Source of the DNA: Hyperoodon ampullatus
Lineage: Eukaryota > Chordata > Mammalia > Artiodactyla > Ziphiidae
Assembly (NCBI GenBank): GCA_949752795.1
Contig: OX457074.1
Span: 3,299,527 to 3,363,526, forward strand
Direction: 5' to 3'
DNA: 64,000 nucleotides
This document shows positions 32,391-43,358 of this stretch, piece after piece. Position 1 is the first letter of the stretch, and every line of letters begins with the position of its first letter. A program made the position numbers and the translations under genes. Below the pieces are notes generated by a model, which was not told the origin of the DNA, did not search any database, and saw only the letters and a program-made list of their open reading frames with translations.

Positions 32391-33100
32391 GAACAACTGT
32401 ACACACATAAATTTGGCAACTTAAATGAAATGGACCAATTCCTCAAAAAACGCTGACTCAACGCAACTCACCTGGTATGAAAGAGGTCATTTGAATAATC
32501 CTATAACTATTAAGAAAATTGAATTTATAATGAACCCCCCCCCCCACTCTTCCCCATTTCCAGGCCTAGATGCTTTCACTGGAGAATTCTACCAAACATT
32601 TAAAGAAGAATTAAATTTAACACAATCTCTTCCATAAAACAGAAGAGGAGGAATACTTAACAATTCATTTTATGAAGTTACTATTACCCTGATACTAAGA
32701 TAAAGACAGTACCCAAACACACACACACACACAGAGCTATAGACCAATGAATATAGAGGTATAAGTCCTTAACAAAATATTAGCAAATAGAATTCAGCAA
32801 AATATAAAGAGAAATACACAACATGAACAAGAGGAATTTACTTCAAGGATGTGAGGCTGATTCAATATTCAAAAGTCAACAATGTAATCCACCATATTAA
32901 CAGTATAAAGAATAAAACCCACATCATCTTATCAAGTGATGCAGAAAAAAATTTGACAAAATACAACATCCATTGTATAATTAAGCAAAACTTCTCAGAA
33001 AAATAGGAGTAGAAGGGAATATCCTCAGCTTGATAATGAACACCTATAAAACCCAACTAACATTCTACTCAATGGTAAAAGATTGAATGCTTTCCCCCTA

Positions 33101-33740
33101 AGATTTGGAACAAGGTCCCACCTGAGGGGTCTTATGAGCACATGTGTGGACATCTCAGTCTGCACAATCAGCCTCCATCCATACCGGCTGTAAGGCTGCC
33201 CTTGGACTTAAGAGTGAATACGCCAGGAGCATATTCTTCTATTTGGAAGGAGGATCCATTAAAGAGGACTGCACGACCTTTAGTCTCAGAAAAGAGACTT
33301 GTAGAGGCTTTGGGCCATTTGGAGGGCAAATTCCAGGGGCCTGGGACAAGGTCTAGAAGCGGGGGTGTCTAGGCTCCAGGTGGGACTATTCTTTTGTCTC
33401 ACAGACTCCTCAGCTAGTAGGGAAGGGCCACTTAAAAGAGGGGCAAAGCAGGGGTCCTCTTGCCTGGGCTGAATGTCAACACTGTAGATGAGTTTGAAAT
33501 TCAGAATTGTTCAGAAAGATAACTGTTTCAGAAGGATAATATGCTGCATACACTGAGGTGAATAATTACCCCAGTGGGGGCTAGGGAAACAGAACTTAAT
33601 CAAATATATGGACACTTATGCAACAAAACACATTAATATTCATTCTAGGTGGGTTAAATAAAGACAATAACTAGTCTCTATAGATGTCTCATGTCATTTC
33701 AAGTCAGATTTTGCCACCAGATGAGTTCGTGCAAAACCTC
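33101..33740. other. Intergenic, nothing recognised
   Basis: Two overlapping frames at 33142-33372 show no protein family. Confidence 0.4.
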
Positions 33741-33754
33741 AGAAAAAGCTTTTG

Positions 33755-34125
33755 GGGTTTCACTGGTGGCGCCGTTGTTAAGAATCCGCCTGCTAATGCA
33801 GGGGACATGGGTTCAAGCCCTGGTCCGGGAAGTTCCCACAAGTCGCGGAGCAACAAAGCCCGTGCGCCACAACTACTGAGCCTGTGCTCTAGAGCCCGCG
33901 AGCCACAACTATGGATGCCCGCGTGCCACAACTACTGAAGCCCAAGTGCCTAGAGCCTGTGCTCTGCAACAAGAGAAGCCACCACAATGAGAAGCCCATG
34001 CACCGCAAGGAAGAGTAGCCCCCGTTTGCCGCAACTGGAGAAAGCATGCACGCAGCAAGGAAGAGCCAACGCAGCCAAAAATAAATTAAATTAATAAAAT
34101 AAATAAATAAATAAATTTTAAAAAA
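33755..34125 (+). mobile_element. CHR SINE
   Basis: Long form with duplicated 'acaactactga' body units; perfect 14-bp duplication agaaaaagcttttg (33741-33754, 34126-34139). Confidence 0.95.
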
Positions 34126-34139
34126 AGAAAAAGCTTTTG

Positions 34140-34859
34140 ATTTTTCAGAACTTTTGAGATTTCAGAACTTGCAGATAAGGGGTTGTGGCACTATAACAGA
34201 GTTGTGGAGTAATCCATGGCTGCTCAACTAAAGACACATTTTCAGACCCCCTTTCAAGTAAGTGTGGCCATGTATGACTAAGTTCTCACCAATAGAATGT
34301 GAGCAGAAGTAAGGAGGGCCACTTGGGGTCTGAACTTTAAGACCTTGGGCTGTGCTTTTCCACAGTCTCTTCCCCATCTCCTGCAAGCTGTGATGCAGGT
34401 GGGCCATCGAAATGAGGAAAACGTTCTCATTTGGTGAAGCAACAACATGGAAGGAACCAGAGTTCTCAGGTGCCTGTGTCAGGGCAGAGTCCTTACTAAC
34501 CAGATAGCCCGACTCAGGACTGCCATGTGGGAGAGAGATAAATTTCTATTCTTCTTTAAGTATTTTTGAGCCTCCAGTCCACTTAGCCTTGAACCAATTA
34601 ATGTGAGAGACGAATGTTGGACATGTTAAAGATGGAAGCTGTAGTCCCTACCCTCAAGGGGGTTCCAGTTTAAGTAAGAGAAATCATTCGTATACAGATA
34701 ATTCCAATAAAATGTGCTATGCTGATAAAGCTGCTTTGGAAACACACAGGTCCACCTAGGGGCTTCAGGGAAAACTTCCTTGGAAAGATGATGCCTTGGC
34801 TGAAGTATGAAGGTTGAAAAGAAGTTGGTCAGGTAAGAAAATAGAAAAAAGTATGTTAT
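34140..34859. other. Intergenic, partly old repeat
   Basis: 34690-34850 ('cagataattccaataaaatg', 'cttccttggaaagatgatgc') reads like a common old repeat that resumes after 35315. Family not named. Confidence 0.35.
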
Positions 34860-35315
34860 GGGCTGAATTGTGTCATCCTTAAAAAGAGATATTGAAGTCC
34901 TAACCCCCAGTGCCTCAGCATATGACCTTATTTGGAAACAGAGTCATTGTAGGTATTCTTAGTTAAGATGAGGTCATGCTGGAGTAAGGTGAGCCTCTTA
35001 CAAAGAGGGACATTTGGACACAGTGACAGACACACAGGGCGAACACCATGTGAAGGCACAGACATGGGGGAGACAGCCATGTGCAGACAAAGGCAATGAT
35101 TGGATTATGCTGTACAAGCCAAGGAAAGCCTGGGGCCACCAGAAGCGGAAGGAGGCAAGGAAGGATTCTCTCCTAGAGGTTTTGGAAGGACCATGGTCCT
35201 GCCAACACCTTGATTTCAGACTTCTAGCTTCCAGGACTGTGAGAGAATAAATTTCTGTTCTTTAAGCCACCCAGTTTGTGGTGCTTTGTTACTTCAGCTC
35301 TAGGTAACTAGCACA
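34860..35315 (+). mobile_element. Old ~450-bp interspersed repeat, copy 2
   Basis: 'gggctgaattgtgtcatcct', 'gaccttatttggaaacagag', 'gactgtgagagaataaattt'; same family and orientation as 31945-32390. Confidence 0.6.
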
Positions 35316-35436
35316 GAGTGTTTTGGGCACAGACAACAACAGAGAGATGAGAAACAATGTGGTACATGCAAGGAAACTGTAAGCAACTCCCTATTTATAG
35401 AGCATAGTGTTCAAGGCAGGTCATGGCCTGTGACAT

Positions 35437-35500
35437 ATATATCTCATAAATGATACATATATATATATATATCATAAATCAAATATATATACATATAGGA
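35437..35500. repeat. (TA)n-rich microsatellite
   Basis: Alternating TA/CATA tract. Confidence 0.8.
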
Positions 35501-35689
35501 ATAAAGAAATGCAAAGAAGAATGATCACCAACATGATAATATAGTTATCTCATGGTAGTCAAGTTTCAGGCAATGCTTACATTCTTCCTTGTTCTTCTTC
35601 TGTATTGACTGGTACTTTAAATTATCACACATTTTAATATAATCAGAAAATAATCTATTTCATTCAAGAAAACAAAGGCCATCAATAGG

Positions 35690-36050
35690 GAGAATTGGAT
35701 AAGGTAGAGCAAGACTAGGAGCTGAGAGACTATCTAAGAAACTATTGCAGTAGGTCAGATGATTTAAGAGGAGGGCCTGAACTCAGAAAGTCGTAGTAGG
35801 ATGGAGAAGTGAAATATTCAGAAGGTAGAATCAGAAGGACTTGGTGAGTGATTAGATGTACTGGGATTGGAGAGAGAGAAGGAGGATTCTAGAATGACTC
35901 TCAGAGCTGTAGCTGGGGTGACTTGGTGAATGGTGGCCCCATTCACTGAGGTTAGAAGAACAGGAGGATATTCAGGTTTTTAGGGGAATATGGTGAAATA
36001 CCAGTGGGGGCATTCAAGCAGGAAGGTCCTCATCTGGTAGCTCTAAGTGG
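35690..36050 (+). mobile_element. Old interspersed repeat, family not named
   Basis: 'ggtagaatcagaaggacttg', 'ggaggattctagaatgactc' and 'ggtggccccattcactgagg' are recurrent mammalian repeat text. Confidence 0.4.
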
Positions 36051-36054
36051 TGTC

Positions 36055-36180
36055 TGTCTGCATAGAGATCAGACATGTGGTTGCCAAGGGGGAGCGGGGG
36101 AGGGAGAGGGATGGACGGGGGTTTGGGGTTGGTAGATGCAAACTATTACATTTAGATGGAGAAACAACAAGGTCCTACTG
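36055..36180 (+). mobile_element. L1 3' UTR fragment
   Basis: 'tggttgccaagggggagcgg' and 'caacaaggtcctactgt' match the L1 3' UTR of this lineage. Confidence 0.7.
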
Positions 36181-36419
36181 TTGTCAAGGAAACTGGAGTT
36201 AAGAGGCTAAGCTAAGAAGCTGGCTGATTCAAGACTCAATCCAGGTCTTTGTTCTTTCTATTACACCAATGCCAAAAGGTCCCATGGATTTTGACTATTC
36301 TGTGTTGTTTTTTTTTTAAATGGACTTTAAGGGAGAGAGTCAGTATAGACAACCTGTTTTATTTTCCAATTTCCCTCTCAGAGCCTGTGCCTAGTTTTGC
36401 ACTGACGGCTGCCTCTGCT

Positions 36420-36960
36420 CTGCCCTCCTGCTGTTGCCATCCTATTAATCAATATTCACAGGTCTGGCCTAGGATTAGGTACTTTAGGCCTAAGGGCCTG
36501 ATCAGCACCAAAAGCATCAAGGTCCTCAAAAATGCTTTGTACAAGGGCAAGTAGAATGTTGAAGCAGAGTGTGGATGGAGACCAGGCTGAGGGTGTCTGA
36601 AGCCCTGGGGCCACATGGGAGAGCATTCCTGGGACATTGGGAGCCACATGCCCACCACATTTTCTCAGAGACTTCAGTTTATCACATCTGTCATTTCCCC
36701 ACACCTTATTCTCAATGTCATAAGTCACGAAGATGACTCGTTAAGCTGATTTACTTAATTTATCTTGTGAACACACTAATAAAAAGACTGTTATTGAATC
36801 CCTATGTATTAGATAATGGGCAGGTGACAGGAGTTTTAAGAGATCCAATAATTCCTTTTAATTAAATTAGCCAATGACCATTAGAGCTAGTAATTAGTGT
36901 CACTTGCCTGGTAATTGAATGGTTGGTGTGAAAAATGGCTCCATGTTAGGATCCATCAAG
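36420..36960. promoter_or_regulatory. Homeodomain-site-rich single-copy island
   Basis: Repeat-free. Includes 'cctattaatcaatattcac' (36440), 'ctaataaaaagac' (36777), TTTTAATTAAATTAG (36856-36870), TAATTAG (36891-36897) and GGTAATTGAATGG (36910-36922), plus a CAATAATT at 36846. This density of TAAT cores suggests a Hox-cluster enhancer. No assay or alignment supports it yet. Confidence 0.4.
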
Positions 36961-37214
36961 GAATGAAGGTAGGAAGTATACAAATTTTTATATTCTTTTA
37001 TATTTATTGTGCATTTACTATGCATCAGGAAGTATGTTGAGCAACAGACTCAGAGCAGTGAGCAAGACAGATGAGGTCCCTATCCTTCTGGAACTTGAAT
37101 TCTAGTGGGCTGGGTTAAGTCCACTAACTGAAGACATTCCTATCAATTGAAAAATGCCTTTCCCTACTTCCCTTCTTAGTAAGAAAGAACACCCACCAGG
37201 ATCCAGGCCAAGTT
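36961..37214. other. Intergenic, MIR/L2-like start
   Basis: 'tattgtgcatttactatgca' resembles the MIR-type 'lowest-cost' text of degraded repeats; no gene. Confidence 0.3.
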
Positions 37215-37560
37215 GTCAGAAGAATATGATAATTAAATTTTCACATTTTAATTCTCACAGCAGCCCTGCAAGGCAGGGTAACATTGGAGAAAGGGCCGGA
37301 CCTGGGTTCAGATGCCGGTTCTGCTACTTCCTACAGCTTCCTCTCAGAGCCACAGTTTTCTCATCTTAAGCCCTGAGCTGATAATATACATACATAGCAT
37401 ATGGCATATAAATCTTTGGCATATTGCATCAGCTATTCCTATTGTTATTAGCCTATTTTTGAGGATGAGAAACTTGACACAGAGAGGTAAATTGATTTGT
37501 CCAAGGTCACACAGCTGATAATTCGCAGAGCAGGAATTTGAACCCAAATCTGATTCCAAG
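37215..37560 (-). mobile_element. MIR fragments
   Basis: 'ttctcacagcagccctgcaa' and later 'ccaaggtcacacagctgata' with 'gcaggaatttgaaccca' are reverse MIR text; probably two copies back to back. Confidence 0.65.
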
Positions 37561-38953
37561 ACACCTCTTTTTTTTTTTTAACATCTTTATTGGAGTATAA
37601 TTGCTTTACAATGTTGTGTTTCTGCTGTATAACAAACTGAATCAGCTATATGTATACATATATCCCCATATGCCCTCCCTCTTGCGTCTCCCTCCCATCC
37701 TCCCTATCCCACGCCCCTAGGTGGTCACAAAGCACCAAGCTGATCTCCCCGAGCGATGCAGCTGCTTCCTACTAGCTATCTATTTTACCTTTAGTAGTGT
37801 ATATATGTCAGTGCTACTCTCTCACTTCATCCCAGCTTACCCTTCCCCCTCCCCGTGCCCTCAAGTCCATTTTCTACATCTGCATCTTTATTCCTGTCCT
37901 GCCCCTAGGTTCATCAGAACCATTTTTTCTTTTCTTTTTTTTTTTAGATTCCATATATATGTGTTGGCATACGGTATTTGTTTTTCTCTTTCTGACTCAC
38001 TTCACTCTGTATGACAGACTCTAGGTCCATCCACCTCACTACAAATAACTCAATGTCGTTTCTTTTTACGGCTGAGTAATATTCCATTGTATATGTGTGC
38101 CACATCTTCTTTATCCATTTATCTATCGTTGGACACTTAGGTTGCTTCCATGTCCTGGCTATTGTAAATAGAGCTGCAATGAACATTGGGGTACATGACT
38201 CTTTTTGAATTATGGTTTTCTCAGAGTATATGCCCAGTAGTGGGATTGCTGGGTCTATTTTTAGTTTTTTACAGAACCTGCATACTGTTCTCCATAGTGG
38301 CTTTATCAATTTACATTCCCACCAACAGTGAAAGAGGGTTCCCTTTTCTCCACACTCTCTCTAGCATTTATTGTTTGTAGATTTTTTGATGATGGCCATT
38401 CTGACCGGTGTGAGGTGATACCTCATTGTAGTTCTGATTTGCATTTCTCTAATGATTAGTGATGTTGAGCATCCTTTCATGTGTTTGGTGGCGATCTGTG
38501 TATCTTCTTTGGAGAAATGTCTGTTTAGATCTTCTGGCCATTTTTGGATTGGGTTGTTTGTTTTTTGAACTGGATGAGCTGCTTGTATATTTGGGAGATT
38601 AATCCTTTGTCAGTTGCTTCGTTTGCAAATATTTTCTCCCATTCTGAGGATTGTCTTTTTTGCCTTGTTTATGGTTTCCTTTGCTGTGCAAAAGCCTTTT
38701 ACGTTTCATTAGGTCCCATTTGTTTATTTTTGTTTTTATTTCCATTTCTCTAGGAGGTGGGTCAAAAAGGATCTTGCTGTCATTTATGTCAAAGAGTGTT
38801 CTTCCTATGTTTTCCTCTAAGAGTTTTATAGTGTCTGGCCTTACATTTAGGTCTATAATCCATTTTGAGTTTATTTTTGTGTATGGTGTTAGGAAATGTC
38901 CTAATTTCATACTTTTACATGTATGAAATGTAGCTGTCCTTTTCCACCACCAC

Positions 38954-39289
38954 TTTTTTTTTAATAAATAAATTTATTTATTTATTTTTTTGTTGCATTG
39001 GGTCTTCATTGCTGTGTGCGAGCTCTCTCTAGTTGAGGCAAGTGGGGGCTATTCCTCATTGCGGTGTACGGGCTTCTCACTGCGGTGGCTTCTCTTGTTG
39101 TGGAGCATGGGATCTAGGCGTGTGGGCTTCAGTAGTTGTGGTTCGCAGGCTCTAGAGCACAGGCTCAGTAGTTGTGGTGCATGGGCTTAGCTGCTCCACG
39201 GCATGTGGGATCTTCCTGGACCAGGGCTCGAACCTGTGTCCCCTGCATTGGCAGGGGGATTCTTAACCACTGAGCCACCAGGGAAGCCC
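38954..39289 (-). mobile_element. CHR SINE within L1 ORF2
   Basis: Same orientation as its host; L1 target word 'caccactt' repeats on both sides (about 38947 and 39290). Confidence 0.92.
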
Positions 39290-41873
39290 AGCACCACTTA
39301 TTGAAGAGGCTGTCTTTTCTCTATTGTATATTCTTGCCTCCTTTATCAAAGATAAAGTGACCATATGTGCGTGGGTTTATCTCTGGGCTTTCTATCCTGT
39401 TTCATTGATCTGTATTTCTGTTTTTGTGCCAGTAACATACCGTCTTGATCACTGTAGCTTTGTAGTGTAGTGTGAAGTCAGGGAGCCTGATTCCTCCAGC
39501 TCCGTTTTTCTTTCTCAAGATTGCTTTGGCTATTCAGGGTCTTTTGTGTTTCCATACAAATTGTGAAATTCTTTGCTCTAGTTCTGTGAAAAATGCCATT
39601 GGTAGTTTGATAGGGATTGCATTGAATCTGTAGATTGCTTTGGGTAGTAGAGTTATTTTCACAATGTTGATTCTTCCAATCCAAGAACATGGGATATCTC
39701 TCCAGCTGTTTGTATCATCTTTAATTTATTTCATCACTGTCTTGTAGTTTTCTGCATACAGGTCTTTTGTCTCCTTAGGTAGGTTTATTCCTAGGTATTT
39801 TATTCTTTGTGTTGCAATGGTAAATGGGAGTGTTTCTTTAATTTCTCTTTCAGATTTTTCATCATTATTGTATAGGAATGCAAGAGATTTCTGTGCATTC
39901 ATTTTGTATCCTGCTACTTTACCAGATTCATTGATTAGCTCTAGTAGTTTTCTGGTGGCATCTTTAGGATTCTCTATGTATAGTATCACGTCATCTGTGA
40001 ACAGTGACAGTTTTACTTCTTTTCCGATTTGCATTCCTTTTCTTTCTTTTTCTTCTCTGATTGCTGTGGTTAAAACTTCCAAAACTACGTTGAATAATAG
40101 TGGTGAGCGTGGGTATCCTTGTCTTGTTTCTGATTTTAGAGGAAATGCTTTCAGTTTTCACCATTGAGAACGATGTTGGCTGTGAGTTTGTCATATATGG
40201 GTTTTATTATGTTGAGGTAAGTTCTCTCTATACCTACTTTCTGGAGAGTTTTTATCATAAATTGGTGTTGAATTTTGTCAAAAGCTTTTTCTGCATCTGT
40301 TGAGCTTATCATATGGTTTTTATCCTTCAGTTTGTTAATATGGTGTATCACATTGATTGATTTGTGTATATTGAAGAAGCCTTGCATTTCTGGGATAAAC
40401 CCCACTTGATCATGGTGTATGATCCTTTTAATGTGCTGTTGGATTCTGTTTGCTAGTGTTTTGTTGAGGATTTTTGCATCTATGTTCATCAGTGATATTG
40501 GCCTGTAGTTTTCTTTCTTTGTGACATCTTTGTCTGGTTTTGGTATCAGGGTGATGGTGGCCTTGTAGAATGAGTTTGGGAGTATTCCTCCCTCTGCTAT
40601 ATTTTGTAAGAGTTTGAGAATGATAGGTGTTAGCTCTTCTCTGAATGTTTGCTAGAATTCGCCTGTCCTGGGTTTTTGTTTTTTGGAAGATTTTAAATCA
40701 GTTTCAATGCCAGTGCTTGTGATTGGTCTGTTTATATTTTCTATTTCTTCCTGGTTCAGTCTCGGAAGGTTTTGCATTTCTAAGAATTTGTCCATTTCTT
40801 CCAGGTTGTCCATTTTATTGGCATATAGTTGCTTGTTGTAATCTCTCATGAGTCTTTCTATTTCTGCAGTGTCAGCTGTTACCTTTCCTTTTTCATTTCT
40901 AATTCTGTTGATTTGAGTCCTCTCCCTTTTTTTCTTTATGAGTCTGGCTAATGGTTTATCAATTTTGTTTATCTTCTCAAAGAACCAGCTTTTAGTTTTA
41001 TTGATCTTTGCTATTGTTTCCTTTATTTCTTTTTCATTTATTTCTGCTCTGATCTTTATGATTTCTTTCCTTCTGCTAACTTTGGGGGTTTTTTGTTCTT
41101 CTTTCTCTAATTGCTTTAGGTGTAGGGTTAGGTTGTTTGAGACTTTTTCTTGTTCCTTGAGGTAGGATTGTATTGATATAAACTTCCTTCTTAGAACTGC
41201 TTTTGCTGCATCCCATAGGTTTGGGGTTGTCGTGTTTTCATTGTCATTTGTTTCTGGGTATTTTTTGATTTCCTCTTTGATTTCTTCAGTGATCTCTTAG
41301 TTATTTAGTAGTGTATTGTTTAGCCTCCATGTGTTTGTATTTTTTACAGTTTTTTTCCCCTGTAATTGATACCTAGTCTCATAGCGTTGTGGTCGGAAAA
41401 TATACTTGATATGATTTCAATTTTCTTAAATTTACCAAGGCTTGATTTGTGATCCAAGATATGATCTATCCTGGAGAATGTTCCATGAGCACTTGAGAAG
41501 AAAGTGTATTCTGTTGTTTTGGGATGGAATATCCTATAAATATCAATTAAGTCCATCTTGTCTAATGTGTCATTTAAAGCTTGTGTTTCCTTATTTGTTT
41601 TCATTTTGGATGATCTGTCTATTGGTGAAAGTGGGGTGTTAAAGTCCCCTACTATTGTTGTGTTACTGTCAGTTTCCCCTTTTATTGCTGTTAGCATTTG
41701 CCTTATGTATTGAAGTGCTCCTATGTTGGGTGCATAAATATTTACAGTTGCTATATCTTCTTTTTGGATTGATCCCTTGATCGTTATGTAGTGTCCTTCT
41801 TTGTCTCTTGTAATAGTCTTTATTTTAAAGTCCATTTTGTCTGATATGAGAATTGCTAGTCCAGCTTTCTTTT

Positions 41874-42255
41874 TTTTAATTTATTTATTTATTCATTTAT
41901 TTAATTTTTGGCCTCATTGGGTCTTCACTGCTGCACACGGGCTTTCTCTAGTTGCAGTGAGCGGGGACTACTCTTTGTTGCAGGGCACAGGCTTCTCATT
42001 ATGGTGGCTTCTCTTGTTGCAGGGCACAGGCTCTAGGTGCATGGGCTTCAGTAGTTGTGGCACACGGGCTTCAGTAGTTGTGGCACACGGGCTTCAGTAG
42101 TTGTGGCTCGCAGGCTCTAGAGTGCAGGCTCAGTAGTTGTGATGCACGGGCTTAGTTGCTCCGTGGCATGTGGGATCTTCCCGGACCAGAGCTCGAACCC
42201 GTGTCCCCTGCATTGGCAGGCGGATTCTTAACCACTGCATCATCAGGGAAGCCCT
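41874..42255 (-). mobile_element. CHR SINE within L1 endonuclease region
   Basis: Perfect 13-bp duplication ccagctttctttt (41861-41873, 42256-42268). The body has an extra repeat of the 'cttcagtagttgtggcacac' unit (42047-42090), making it longer than the others. Confidence 0.95.
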
Positions 42256-42527
42256 CCAGCTTTCTTTTGATTTCCATTTGCATGGAATATTTTTTCCATC
42301 CCCTCACTTTTAGTCTATATGTGTCTCTAGATCTGAAGTGGGTCTCTTGCAGACAGAATATATATGGTTCTTGTTTTTGTATCCATTCAGCCAGTCTATG
42401 TGTTTTGGTTGGAGCATCTAATCCATTTACATTTAAGGTAATTATCAATATGTATGTTCCTGTTACCATTTTCCTAATTGTTTGGGGTTTGTTATTGTAG
42501 GTCTTTTCCTTCTCTTGTGTATCCTGC

Positions 42528-43358
42528 CTAGAGAAGTTCCTTTAGCATTTGTTGTAAAGCTGGTTTTGTGGTGCTGAACTCTCTCAGCTTTTGCTTGTCT
42601 GTAAAGGTTTTAATTTCTCCATCAAATCTGAATGAGATCCTTGCTGGGTAGAGTAATCTTGGTTGTAGGTTTTTCCCTTTCATCACTTTAAATATGTCCT
42701 GCCACTCCCTTCTAGCTTGCAGAGTTTCTGCTGAAAGATCAGCTCTTAACCTTATGGGGATTCCCTGGTATGTTATTTGTTGCTTTTGCCTTGTTGTTTT
42801 TAATATTTTTTCTTCGTATTTTATTTTTGATAGTTTGATTAATATGTGTCTTGGCATGTTTCTCCTGGACTTATCCTGTATGGGACTCTCTGCACTTCCT
42901 GGACTTGATTGACTGTTTCCCATTTTAGGGAAGTTTTCAACTAATCCCTTCAAATATTTTCTCAGATCCTTTCTTTTTCTTTTCTTCTTCTGGGACCCCT
43001 ATAATTCAAATGTTGGTGTGTTTAATGTTGTCCCAGTGGTCTCTGAGACTGTCCTCAATTTTTTTCATTCTTTTTTCTTTATTCTGCTCTGCAGTAGTTA
43101 TTTCCACTATTTTATTCTGCTATTAATTCCTTCTAGATAATTTTTAATTTCATTTATGGTGTTGTTCATCACTGTTTGTTTGCTCTTTAGTTCTTCTAGG
43201 TCCTTGTTAAACGTTTCTTGTATTTTCTCCATTCTATTTCCAAGATCTTGGATCATCTTTACCATCATTACTCTGAATTCTTTTTCAGGTAGAGCGCATA
43301 TTTCCTCTTCACTTGTTTGGTTTGGTGGGTTTTTGCCTTGCTCCTTCATCTGCTGCAT
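42528..43358 (-). pseudogene. L1 ORF1 (RNA-binding protein), broken
   Basis: Two pieces: 43358-43107 is the N-terminal coiled coil (NRMEKIQETFNKDLEELKSK), 42953-42528 the RNA-recognition and C-terminal part (ARREWQDIFKVMKGKNLQPR, LYPARISFRFDGEIK). A frameshift/stop region lies between them. Confidence 0.85.

Larger units (their letters stand above)
30945..33100 (+). mobile_element. L1 ORF2 fragment carrying two younger insertions
   Basis: Decayed L1 ORF2 text on the + strand. It runs from the endonuclease end ('ttctctgaccataat') through the middle region to the reverse-transcriptase part ('tatagaccaatgaatatagag', 'gaatgctttccccct'). It is interrupted by a CHR SINE (31209-31425) and by another old repeat (31945-32390). 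Frames are broken throughout. Confidence 0.75.
37944..42469 (-). pseudogene. L1 ORF2 (endonuclease-reverse transcriptase), broken
   Basis: From 42469 downward: endonuclease start with NVNGL and CLQETH, cut by a SINE at 41874-42255. Endonuclease continues at 41835-41344 with VGDFNTPLSP and FSDHN. RT follows in pieces: 40489-40151 with the QVGFIP segment and 40082-39726 carrying FTDDV, where active L1 has FADD. A C-terminal piece at 38309-37944 ends [17 protein letters not shown]. Stops and frameshifts separate the pieces and a second SINE (38954-39289) splits the RT-C-terminal link. Non-functional. Confidence 0.85.
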
